A stretch of 64,000 bases of DNA from contig OZ020588.1 in the NCBI GenBank assembly GCA_963971535.1, positions 123,729,943 to 123,793,942 of the forward strand, read 5' to 3'. The notes below the pieces were generated by a model. It did not search any database. It saw only the letters and a program-made list of their open reading frames with translations, and was not told where the DNA came from. This stretch comes from Notolepis coatsorum (taxonomy: Eukaryota > Chordata > Actinopteri > Aulopiformes > Paralepididae). Positions 47,209 through 56,886 of this stretch are shown here, piece after piece; position 1 is the stretch's first letter, and each line of letters begins with the position of its first letter. The position numbers and the translations under genes were made by a program.

Positions 47209-47213
47209 AATGC

Positions 47214-47764
47214 CTGCCAAAACTGTGCAAATGTTTCTAAGGAAACCGAAGATGGGCTACATGGGATGATGACTCAGATGATAGGGGTGAGGATGATTAA
47301 CATCTGGGAAGTGTGGTGGTGGATGAGGGTGTGGACTGGGGTTGGGATGTATAGGGCGAGGGGATTAGGATTATACAGTAGTAGTGTGATTTGTTTGTAT
47401 TTGTTGAGATCAGTTTGACACTGATCTCTCCACACACCTCACTGTTTACTCATTTTACACTGTATTGTATATTGAATATTCCTCTTTACTTACTTACTTT
47501 TTTTTTTACTGTATGAAGCACACTCTCAGGGGCTCATACAGAAACAAGCATTTCATCGTAAAGTACCTGTATTTTATTGGGATAAATAATAAACAAACTT
47601 GAAACTTTAAACTTGTGTTAGTTGTGTATGTATGTGACGAATAAAGCTCCGGTCAGTCCTTCATACCAGCGGCCATGAGGCTCCACAACAGTGGACAGGG
47701 ACTGCTGCCAGTCATCCAACTACAACTACTAGGAACCTAAAAAGGACAATAACACTACCATATG
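47214..47764 (+). mobile_element. Two L2-like LINE scraps
   Basis: About 47400-47625 is a LINE 3' UTR ending CATTTCATCGTAAAGTACC and ATAAACAAACTTGAAAC. About 47650-47745 is the end of a LINE ORF2 (SFIPAAMRLHNSGQGLLP, in frame with a stop after LLGT). Their order is reversed relative to one LINE, so they come from separate copies. The Copia LTR begins right after. Confidence 0.6.
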
Positions 47765-48066
47765 TGTTGAAGTCAGAGGTTCTGTGTAGGATAAGGATTG
47801 TTAGTAACTGTCTAACTGCATTTATAACTGTTTCCACTAGAGGGCGCTCTAGGCGGAGCCACTCAGGAACACCACCAGGTGGCGAGTATAAATAGAGATG
47901 TCTCCTCCCACTCTTCCTCTTTCCCCCCAGCCTCTCAGTGAGAGGAGAACTCTAGAACTGCTGCTCATGCCATGTGAATAAATAAACCACGCCAGTTAAA
48001 GGCTAAAGATAGAAACCATGCCTCTTGACCACATTATTGTTGCCCTATAGCCGGATTCTGTCAACA
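47765..48066 (+). repeat. Copia 5' LTR
   Basis: 302 bp, TGTTGAAGTCAG to CTGTCAACA. A TATA box, TATAAATA, is at 47887-47894 and AATAAATAAA near 47980. Confidence 0.9.
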
Positions 48067-48080
48067 GGTTATGGGCCCAG
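48067..48080 (+). other. Copia primer-binding site, half-tRNA initiator Met
   Basis: GGTTATGGGCCCAG directly after the LTR is the exact complement of CTGGGCCCATAACC, the anticodon arm of vertebrate initiator tRNA-Met. Drosophila copia and relatives are known to prime from the 5' half of this tRNA rather than its 3' end. Confidence 0.88.
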
Positions 48081-48210
48081 ATAACGCCGGGGCGAAATAA
48101 TAAGGGTAGCAAGCTTAGCTAAAGTATAGGCTAGGTTAGCACCGGGAGCACAGCGTGGCTAGACGCTAGGCCAACAAGAGCTAAAGCTACGCCTACCATC
48201 AACGAAGAGG

Positions 48211-49185
48211 ATGGAAAACAAGGGAAGGGGCAGATGGCCCTCATTCAATGGAAAAGCAGAGGACTACGAGCTCTGGGAAGAGCGCATGCTATGCTGCATG
48301 CACGGTGCGGGACTGAAGGAGACGATCCTGGCAGCCCCCACGGGAGACCTGACGGCGGAAGAGCAAGCCCTGGATGACCAGCGTAACGCAGACGCGTACT
48401 GTGAGTTAGCGCCACTGCTCGACGACACCAGCTTGGGGCTGATATTCCGCGACACTAAAGACAAAGGCCGAGAAAGCCTGGAGGTGTTGAGAGAGCATTA
48501 CATCGGGCGAGGAAGACCCCGAGTCGTGGCCCTCTACATAGCACTAACGGCCCTGAGGAAGGGGCACACCGAGACTGTGACCGAATACGTCAACAGGGCG
48601 GAGCAGATCACGACACCATTGAGGAGTGCATGAGAAGCACCAAGCGATGGGCTAATGATGGCGATGATGATGAGAGGACTACCGGAGCTGTACAAACCGT
48701 TCACACTCCTGGTAACACAAGGTTCAACGGACATGACGCTGGGACAGTTCAAGGCCAAGTTAAGAAACTTCGAGGCCTCAGAAGATACCCACCCAGCCGC
48801 CGCGGAGGCGGGAGAGAGGGTGCTAAAGGCCCGAGCAACGCCAAGGGAGAGGACCAGGACCATGGCGGAAATGGCGTGTTGGCGATGCGGAGAGAAAGGC
48901 CATCGGAGAAGCGACTGCACAAAGACTGTCTGGTGTAGCTTCTGCAAATCCACGGGGCACACAGACAGAGCGTGCATGAAGAAACACGACCAGAGCGCGC
49001 AATACGCGCATGGACAAGATGACGGCCATGGACGAGACGGCGGCCATGGACAAGACGGCAGCCATGGACAAAATGGCGGCTACGGACAAGATGACGGCTA
49101 CGGACAAGATGACGGCTGTGGACAGGATGACGGCAGCGGACACGATGGCGCCGATGGTCGATGTGAGACGGATCGAGACGAATAA
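48211..49185 (+). CDS. Copia gag region with expanding Gly/Asp/Gln repeats
   Basis: Starts MENKGRGRWPSFNGKAEDYE, the usual opening of Copia Gag (FNG/YE motif), continues with ALDDQRNADAYCELAPLLDD and SLEVLREHYIG, and has a zinc knuckle, CWRCGEKGHRRSDC, near 48880-48925. About 49009-49160 holds eight in-frame 18-bp units coding variants of HGQDDG, a low-complexity tail not usual in Copia Gag. Protease follows. Confidence 0.8.
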
Positions 49186-49259
49186 CGGGACAAGAAGACT
49201 GCGCTTTCGGCCCGGAGAATAACGGGACAAGAAGACTGCGCTTTCGGGGCGCGGACGGC

Positions 49260-50431
49260 GTGCATCGCCGGACCGGCCCAGCTGCATGGGCCCAGAGGAG
49301 GGGACTGATCGTGGACACAGGTGCGTCGTCCCATGTCATCAACGACAGGAGTCGGTTCAAGAACTTTGACGACACTTTCCACCCAGAGAGGCACAGCATG
49401 GAGCTGGCAGACGGGAGACGCACCTACGGGTTGGCGCAAGAGAGAGGAGACGCACAGGTATGCCTCACAGACAGTAGGGGGCGCCGGCGTATGATGACGT
49501 TAAAGAACGCTCTCTACGTACCATTGTTCCCACAAGGACTATTCTCTGTAATAGCTGCTACTGCAAGCGGTGCCAATGTATTCTTCGATAAAGGTAAAAA
49601 TTGTCTTGTAGAACCTGACGGTACACGGTTTGACATAAAAATGTACCAGAGAATATATTATCTGCAAACGGAGTGTAATGACAACGACAAGTGTAATGAT
49701 AATAATGATATGTGTAGCGTGACGGCCAGTCACGATATTCAGACATGGCACGAGATTATGGGTCATTGAAATTACGAGGATTTACTGAAACTGCAAGCAG
49801 TGACAGAAGGCATGCACATTGAAGGTGAAAAGCGTAGACCTGACAAAAATTGTGCAGTGTGCAAAACGGGGAAGTTTACTGAACCGAGAAACAGAAATCC
49901 CACAGAAAAAGTAAGGGTACCACTTGCATTAGTTGACACGGACCTAGCCGGCCCAGTAAGCAACGAGTCCATAGGAGGCTTTAGATATGTACAGTCTTTT
50001 ACAGATGTGTGCACAGGGGCAGTGTTTGTTTACTTTCTCAAAGCAAAGAGTGACACGCTCCAGGCCACGGAGAAATTCCTGGCAGACGTAGCCCCTTATG
50101 GTAACGTAGGATGCTTGAGGTCCGACAACGAAACCGAGTTCACAAACAGAGAGTTCCAATCACTGTTGAGAAGGTACAAGATAAGACACGAGACGTCACG
50201 TCCATATCCCCCACACCAGAACGGAGTGGCAGAGAGGGAATGGCGCACCCTTTTCGAAATGGCTAGGTGTAAGCTAGTAGATAGTAACTTACCTAAGAGC
50301 CTATGGCATTATGCGGTGCAAGAAGCCGCTTACACCAGAAACAGGTGCTTTAATAAACACTCGGGCACCACCCCATATACAGCACTGACAGGAAAGAAGT
50401 GTAATCCCGCCAGAATGCACTGATTTGGATC
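49260..50431 (+). CDS. Copia protease and integrase region
   Basis: LIVDTGASSHVINDRSRFKN (about 49308) is the DTGA active site of the Copia protease. A GAG-pre-integrase segment with a zinc pattern (WHEIMGH, then CAVCKTGK) follows. The integrase core has DTDLAGPVSNESIGGF, LRSDNETEFTN and PHQNGVAEREWRTLFEMAR, carrying the D, D and E catalytic positions. Confidence 0.85.
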
Positions 50432-51982
50432 AGTATGTTATGCGTACCTGCAGGACAGGGGAAAGCCAGAGTCCAGATGTGTAAAAGGACTTTTTGTAGG
50501 ACACGACAAGGGAAGCCCCGCTTTCCTAGTTTATCATCCCGGTAAAGGGAGAGTGCAGAAACACATGCTAGTCAAGTTTGTCACAAAGGCAACATGCGAG
50601 AGCGAGACACAGACAGAGGAGCCAGAGCTGGACTCCAGGGTAAGGTGTGTAGAAACAGAGACACATCAGCCCAGTGTACTTAGTACGGTCGTGCAGGCAG
50701 ACAGTCAGCCACCCCCAGAGGGCGATGACGAGGAGCACCCGAGGGTGACGTCAAGTGCCCCAAGCAGTGGGAGGTATCCCTCAAGGGAACACAAACCCCC
50801 AAAGTATCTGACAGACTATGCCCCGGAAAGGGAGTGACGAGGAGGACAGTACACCTACTCCTGTTGATTACTGCTACAGGGTAGTCAGTGGCGTAACCCC
50901 GACCTTTAAAGAGGTCACATTGTCCCCCGAATCAAGTAAATGGGGGAGAGCAAGGGATGAGGAGATGAGGTCCCTAGAGGACCACCACACCTTTGCTCCG
51001 GCCAAGTTACCAGAGGGCAGACAGACAGTGGGAGGGAAATGGGTGTATTCAACCAAGTTACCAGAGGGCAGACAGACAGTAGGAGGGAAATTGGTGTATT
51101 CAACCCAGGAGGGTATTGAAGGCCACGACAAATCCAAAGTATTGTTCGTAGCAAAATTGCTTAAATGCTGAAGGAGGGTACTCCATGTTTAAATACTGAA
51201 GGAGGGTACTCAATGTTTAAATACTGAAGGAGGGTGGCTACACTGCTTAAATGCAGGTGGATGATACTCTAGGTTTAAATACGGGAGGAGTAGAATCCAG
51301 GTTTAAATACCTGATTAGAGTCTAAATACTGAAATGGATCCTATGTTTAATTCCATGTTAAAGTACAGAGGTGTCCATGTCTAAATGTGACCGAGTCCAG
51401 GGTTTGTGCCGACATGTCTCCATTTTCCAGATTTTTCCAGATTGTGAAAGTACAGAATGTAAGCTTTCAAATGATGTGTCATACTTTGAAATCTGAAAAT
51501 GTTTTGAATATCATATGTTCATTTAAATCTTGTAAACAGTCTGTTGTCTAGAATACTCAAGGGGAGAAAATGCCTCTCAAAGATGTTCACACTTCAGCTA
51601 GTTTGGGGGGGGGGGGCGTGGACAACTACCCTCACCTGAATGCGTCCATTGTTAACGTTAATGACTCTCTCTGTGTGAATGCCTTTACCTGGCTCAGTGA
51701 ATCTGAATCCCAACGCGCAGCTCTATTCAGATGCAAAAATAAACCCAGCCCCCACCTCTCCTCTGTGGAGAGCACAAACTGTGTTTCAAAACAGCCTTTT
51801 TTAAACACAGAATTCTTACAATTAGAGTTATTATATCTGTTCGCTGTTGTACTAAATATGTTCTTCAACTCTCGAACTGTAGTTATAAAAAAAATAATCT
51901 TTTTTTATTGTGTCTATCTGTCATTTCACCCTGGCGACTTGTAGGCATCATCACCAGACTTGGTCACAAATACTGAAATGGA
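50432..51982. other. Copia interior, degenerate
   Basis: 50550-51170 keeps the linker after integrase (PSREHKPPKYLTDYAP) and the first RT motif (KWGRARDEEMRSLEDHHTF), with a short in-frame tandem duplication (KLPEGRQTVGGK twice). From 51170 to 51370 a unit with TTTAAATACTGAAGGAGGG recurs in decaying form. 51545-51960 is unassigned. Confidence 0.6.
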
Positions 51983-53093
51983 TCAAGTCAAGTCAAGTCA
52001 AGAGTTTTATTTGTCACGGCATACGAGTATACAATGAAATGCGGGTGGTCTTGCCCGCAACGATGTGCAATACAGTGGGTACAACATATAATAGAATCCA
52101 ATACAAAAAAAAAGTGTGCAATAACAGGTAACAGGTAACATGGTGTGACATCAAAATCGGTATCTGTACATAGTTATTTATAGAGCATATAGGACATGCT
52201 AGGTAGCTTTGGTAGTGCAATACACTGTTACTGTTGCTAATACTGATTTAAAGTGGCCTTTCCTTTTGGCAATAAGTGTGAGTGTGTGCGCATGAGTGTG
52301 TGCCCGCTCATGTTGAAGTGTTAAAGTGGCTGCCAGTGTGTGAGCGTGCACAGCGTGCGTGTTGTGTGTGTGCTCAGGGCCGCCTCAGGGGGTGTGCGAG
52401 CAGTGCGGTCGCACAGGGCCTCGCGGGAAGGGGGGCCTCGCAAAAAAAAAAAAAAAAAAAAAAAAAATTATTATTTTTTTTTATTTTTTTTTTATTTTTT
52501 TGCGAGGCCCCCCTTCCCGCGAGGCCCTTTTTCATCACAGACCTAAAATCTAGTTTTGCTTATATGCTTATATATTTCACATTAGACACGTTTGTAGAAT
52601 GTGTCTGACTTCCTGCCTCTGCGGCTCTGCAGACTGCAGTTTTCCGGTTTCTGCGGATTTGCTGCTCTACAGATTTTAGGATAGTGTTTCCGGCCCGTCC
52701 GCCGACCGCCGTAATACCAAATAGAAGAAGAAGACACACGAGGTAGATAATTCAGCGCTATTCAGAGGAGCGAGGCGAGTGGATGTCTTTTCAAAAGAAG
52801 GAGAAGAGAACTTGTGAGCAGATAAATCTGTTAGGCAGCAATACGCCGAAAGGTGTCCAGTCTGCCAGAAAGTACTCGAAGAAGAAGAAGAAGAAGAAAT
52901 TACACTGTGGGCCAAGAAAGTCTCCTTCCAACTTTACCATTGGCGCCGCGTTGATACTGCGTTATGGTGAGTCAACCTATGATTATATTCCCGCCGTGGA
53001 CCTGACCTATCTCTCTTTCTCTCTCTCTGGAGCCAAACTGGTCGACTAGCTAATATAGTACTACTAGTAGCTAACGGTGTGTGCCTGGTGAGA

Positions 53094-53166
53094 GCACCTG
53101 GCTGTATGTAGCCGCATAGCTTGCAGAACGCAGAAGCAAGCTATGCGGCTACATACAGCCAGGTGC
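53094..53166. repeat. Perfect 31-bp-arm hairpin
   Basis: Arms 53094-53124 and 53136-53166 (core GGCTGTATGTAGCCGCATAG) are exact reverse complements around an 11-nt loop. The lack of any mismatch suggests recent origin, for example by template switching. Confidence 0.9.
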
Positions 53167-53689
53167 CTGATTGAGCTAACTGTTAGCCAGTTAGCTGTTT
53201 AGCGTCAGCTGGGAACGTTCGTTTGATGCTATCAGTTAGCCTTGAGAATAGCAGGCCCTGGCACTCTGACTACGACATCATCTTTGACAGAAGATGTAGT
53301 CGGGCCTGCACCATGACAAGGCTCTGGCCATAGCTTATTTGTCCCGACAGCGAGAGGCCTTTCGTCAACGTGGAGACCTGTGTTGCGGCCTTTCGCCCTG
53401 CGTTCCTCGTGCAGGTAAGATGTCATGACATTACCCCACTCTTCCTTCCTTCCCCTCCCGAATGTTTTGTTAATAACGATGTTTTTTTCCAGGCAAAACA
53501 TATGCTACTTCACAACATTTGGAGATACGACATGTGCTGTGTGTGAATGGTCGTTTGTGTAGCTTGGGTAGCGTTGGGCCGTTGGCCAAAGCTGTGTGTG
53601 GCCTGGTGTCACAGTACCTGGCTAGCCTATTTAGCTGATGTCGGCCATTGGCTCCTTGCTGCTTTGGTTTCTCTGGTATAGACCCTCTT

Positions 53690-53945
53690 CTTGTTGGATT
53701 TAAGTGTTGATCTTTGTCTTTTTGGATCTCTCATACATGCTCTAGTCTCTCTCTAACACACACACACATGACAAACACACATGTTCTCTCTCTCTCTCTC
53801 TCTCTTTCTAACACACACAGTCTGCCTATGGCGGCCTTTCTCGATGGCTAGGCTGTGCTCAAGGATCTTCAGTCACAGTGCTCAGGTATTCTGCCACTGT
53901 GTACTCTCTGTTTAGGGCCAAATAGCATTTCAATGTCTTTCCAAT

Positions 53946-54042
<97 letters not shown>

Positions 54043-54312
54043 TTAAGTGTTGATCTTTGTCCTTCTGAATCTCTCATACATGCTCTAGTCTCTCTCTAAC
54101 ACACACACACATGACAAACACACATGTTCTCTCTCTCTCTCTCTCTCTTTCTAACACACACAGTCTGCCTATGGCGGCCTTTCTCGATGGCTAGGCTGTG
54201 CTCAAGGATCTTCAGTCACAGTGCTCAGGTATTCTGCCACTGTGTACTCTCTGTTTAGGGCCAAATAGCATTTCAATTTCTTTCCAATGTGTCTCTCTCT
54301 CTCTCTCTCTGT
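53690..54312. repeat. ~345-bp tandem duplication with (CT)n tracts
   Basis: TGGATTTAAGTGTTGATCTT, GTCTGCCTATGGCGGCC and TTTAGGGCCAAATAGCATTT each occur twice about 345 bp apart, with few differences. Between the copies is a (CT)n tract at 53950-54036. Confidence 0.9.
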
Positions 54313-54446
54313 ACACTGTATATTGACTGTAGAACGGGAGCTCTCTCTCGCTCTCTCTTTTGCTATATGTTGACTGTATCATGCCCCGCCTCGGGCAGCG
54401 CTATTATTTAAGAATATGTTGACTGTATAAAGAAAAAAAAAAAACA

Positions 54447-54478
<32 letters not shown>

Positions 54479-54615
54479 CTTTTGGGGGGGGGGGGGGGGG
54501 GGGGGGGGGGCTCGCGTTAAATCTCGCACAGGGCCTCGCATTTCTCCCAGGCGGCCCTGTGTGTGCTCATGTGTGCTTATGTGTGGATAGTTCAGTGTTC
54601 TGTGGTACTCAATGT

Positions 54616-55656
54616 TCATTGTTCAGGACTCTGATGGCCTGGGGGAAGAAGCCTAAGCCTCTCTGTCCTAGTAGCTTGGGTTCGCAGGCGTCTGCCTGAC
54701 CTCAGCAGCTGAAACAGGCTGTTATTGGGGTGGTGGGGGTCTTTCATTATTCTGCAGGCTCTGGATTTGCACCTCTTGTTGTATAGAACCTGCAGGGGAG
54801 GTAGTGCAATACCCGTGGTACGCTCGGTTGAGCGCACCACTCTCTGTAGGGCCTTCTTGTCCTGTGCCGTGCTGTTTCCATACCAGGCAGTGATGTTTCC
54901 GGTCAGGATGCTCTCTACAGCTCCTGAGTAGAAGGACTGGAGTATCTTCCCCGATACTCTGAACTTCCTTAACTGTCTCAGGTGGTAGAGGCGCTGTTTC
55001 GCCTTCTTTACTACTGTGTCAATTTGTGTTGACCATGTCAGGTCCTCTGAGATGTGGACCCCCAGGTACTTAAAGCTGCTCACCCTGTCCACGGTAGCCC
55101 CGTTGATCATCAGTGGTGTGTGCGTCTCCTGCTGTCCTCTCCTATAATCCACGATCAGCTCCTTGGTTTTACCAATGTTCAGGAGCAGGCTGTTGTCCTG
55201 GCACCAGCGTTCCAGTACCTCAACCTCCTCCCGGTAGGCCTTCTCGTCGTTGTCCGAGATCAGCCCCACCACCACCGTGTCGTCTGCGAACTTCACTATG
55301 GAGTTGGAGCTGAACTTGGCCACACAATCATGTGTGTAGAGTGAGTACAGCAGGGGGCTCAGAACACAGCCATGGGGGGACCCGATGCTCAGGGTGATGG
55401 TGTTGGAGGTCTGACCCCCCACCCTGACCGCCTGGGGTCTTTCGCTCAGAAAGTCCAGTACCCAGGCGCTCAGGGCGGAGCTCAGACCTAGCTCGATCAG
55501 CTTGTCCACCAGTCTGGTGGGGACTATGGTGTTGAACGCTGAGCTGTAGTCAATGAACAACAGTCTCACATAGCCCCCCTTCTGACGGTCAAGGTGCGAG
55601 AGGGTGCTGTGCAGTACCTGGGAGACCGCGTCGTCGGTGGACCTGTTTGTCCTGTA
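54616..55656 (-). CDS. L2-like LINE reverse-transcriptase, C-terminal half
   Basis: Open minus-strand frame with STDDAVSQVLHSTLSHLDRQ, YVRLLFIDYSSAFNTIVP (palm motif with catalytic Asp), QGCVLSP-type block here as [21 protein letters not shown] (catalytic DD), ILTGNITAWYGN and the ending SPEQ. The CVLSP block reads PHG where most relatives have PQG. It is intact from the hAT junction to the stop. The N-terminal half continues at 56880 on the other side of the hAT. Confidence 0.85.
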   Translation of the reverse strand, partial: YRTNRSTDDAVSQVLHSTLSHLDRQKGGYVRLLFIDYSSAFNTIVPTRLVDKLIELGLSSALSAWVLDFLSERPQAVRVGGQTSNTITLSIGSPHGCVLSPLLYSLYTHDCVAKFSSNSIVKFADDTVVVGLISDNDEKAYREEVEVLERWCQDNSLLLNIGKTKELIVDYRRGQQETHTPLMINGATVDRVSSFKYLGVHISEDLTWSTQIDTVVKKAKQRLYHLRQLRKFRVSGKILQSFYSGAVESILTGNITAWYGNSTAQDKKALQRVVRSTERTTGIALPPLQVLYNKRCKSRACRIMKDPHHPNNSLFQLLRSGRRLRTQATRTERLRLLPPGHQSPEQ

Positions 55657-56878
55657 CAGTGATGCCACAGATTACTTGTAAAAGTAATCCGATTACTGAT
55701 TATTGATTACTCCTTTAAAAAGTAATCCAAGTTACTTTACTGATTACTTGATTATCAGAGTAACTTAGTTACTTTGAAAGTAACTAGGTTACGAAGTCGT
55801 CGTCGTTCCCCCAACCGTTTTTTTTAAACGCTTTATTGAAAGTGCATAAATTGTTTTTAACTTGTTTCTCTGCACATAACGTAAATTGTTAAACTAGTGC
55901 TTCAGCTTCTGTACCATCAAGTATGGTAAAGCAACAGTCTATGATGCTCACAGTATTAGAGCAGCCAGCCAGTGGTTTTACAAAACCAGTGTATCCATTC
56001 ACATCTAACAAATGCAGGCTGAACTATTCAATTATATCAACTGTAACTATTAAATTGTTTTTATAAATGTCTCTCTATAAACATACAATCAGTCTCTCTT
56101 TAACATGTGAATTAACTGTAAATCTGGCAAATAAGAGCTTTTGCTCTGCCACCATCAAATATACATTAATCAAAAGGGAAAGAAACAATCTCTCTCTTTT
56201 GCTGTTTGGCTGGCCTCCGAGTCCTCCTGTACCTACTAGTCGAAGCGTCGGCTAGTGTTGTGATTCCAGATGCTTTCAATGCAATTGGATGTGCTGTTTT
56301 TAGCGGTAGACAGTATTTTGTTTCCTCCGCATATGAACGTGAAGTAGTGACTGACGAGCGTTTTGGGATGGAAGTCTGAACAGAAACTCACTTTTAATTT
56401 TGCCAAGCGTTTTGGGGTGGAATTCTCCGACGACGGAGCCCTGCTGTCACACGATTGGCGCATATGTCACATGACGTGCTGTGAAGACCCGCCCTACTCT
56501 GCCTCTGATTCGCAGACTGTGGATGGGGAATGTGATTGTACCAAAGCAGAGTCACTCACAGACAGAGTGTCCAGTCACGCCGCGGCCCGCGGGACACATT
56601 CTTGTGTAACCCTTTCACTGCCACACTACGTCACTCCCAAAAGAAAAACAGCTCAAAATGTATTTTTGACTGTCGAAAACGAAATAAAATACTACATTCC
56701 GCCTGCATTATGAATTTATGATGAGATAGTAACGAAATAGTAATGCACAGCCACTTGGACAAGTAACTGCAATCAGATTACTGGCTTTTAAAGATTAACG
56801 CGTTAGATTACTATTTTCGGGGGAAAGTAATCAGATTACAATAACGCGTTACTTAGCAACGCGTTACCGGCATCACTG
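55657..56878. mobile_element. hAT-type DNA transposon 5, non-autonomous, in LINE RT
   Basis: 1222 bp, CAGTGATGCCACAGATTACT to TTACCGGCATCACTG, flanked by the 8-bp duplication GTCCTGTA (55649-55656 and 56879-56886). Subterminal AAGTAATC/GATTACTT repeats are typical of this common fish family. Interior 55800-56700 contains no transposase; a 116-codon frame there has no known domain. Confidence 0.92.
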
Positions 56879-56886
56879 GTCCTGTA

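Larger units (their letters stand above)
43644..47213 (+). mobile_element. Endogenous retrovirus copy B: env end, accessory frame, 3' LTR
   Basis: In order: the C-terminal part of an envelope-like frame (to 44149), an 80-bp spacer, a 311-codon accessory frame, a purine-rich stretch (AATAAAAGAAA) and an LTR of about 2.04 kb (45172-47208). Gag and pol are not found nearby, so the copy is an incomplete fossil. A long LTR and an accessory gene between env and LTR recall spuma- (foamy) and epsilonretroviruses; with no pol to compare, the genus is only a guess. Divergence from copy A of about 1% suggests recent origin. Confidence 0.75.
52375..54559. mobile_element. hAT-type DNA transposon 4, internally deleted, in LINE 3' UTR
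   Basis: Ends CAGGGCCGCCTCAGG and CCAGGCGGCCCTG, flanked by TGTGTGCT (52367-52374 and 54560-54567), an 8-bp hAT duplication. GAGGCCC-rich subterminal repeats occur on both sides, with A/T and G runs (52441-52502, 54484-54510). A short frame, MSFQKKEKRTCEQINLLGSN, at 52783-53049 could be a leftover exon but has no transposase motif. Inside are a perfect hairpin (53094-53166), a tandem duplication (about 53690-54310) and a (CT)n tract. Confidence 0.85.

Noticed and set aside
48264-49439. Long minus-strand frames opposite the Copia gag
   Set aside because: Antisense shadows of the 18-bp repeats and GC-rich gag; low-complexity products such as repeated RHLVRSRH and no domain.
52783-53049. 88-codon frame as a hAT transposase exon
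   Set aside because: It contains a poly-Lys run from a GAA repeat and lacks a BED finger or hAT dimerisation motif; kept only as a remark in the element entry.
55800-56713. 116-codon frame inside hAT 5 as a gene
   Set aside because: No domain, lies wholly in a non-autonomous transposon, and overlaps a second open phase.
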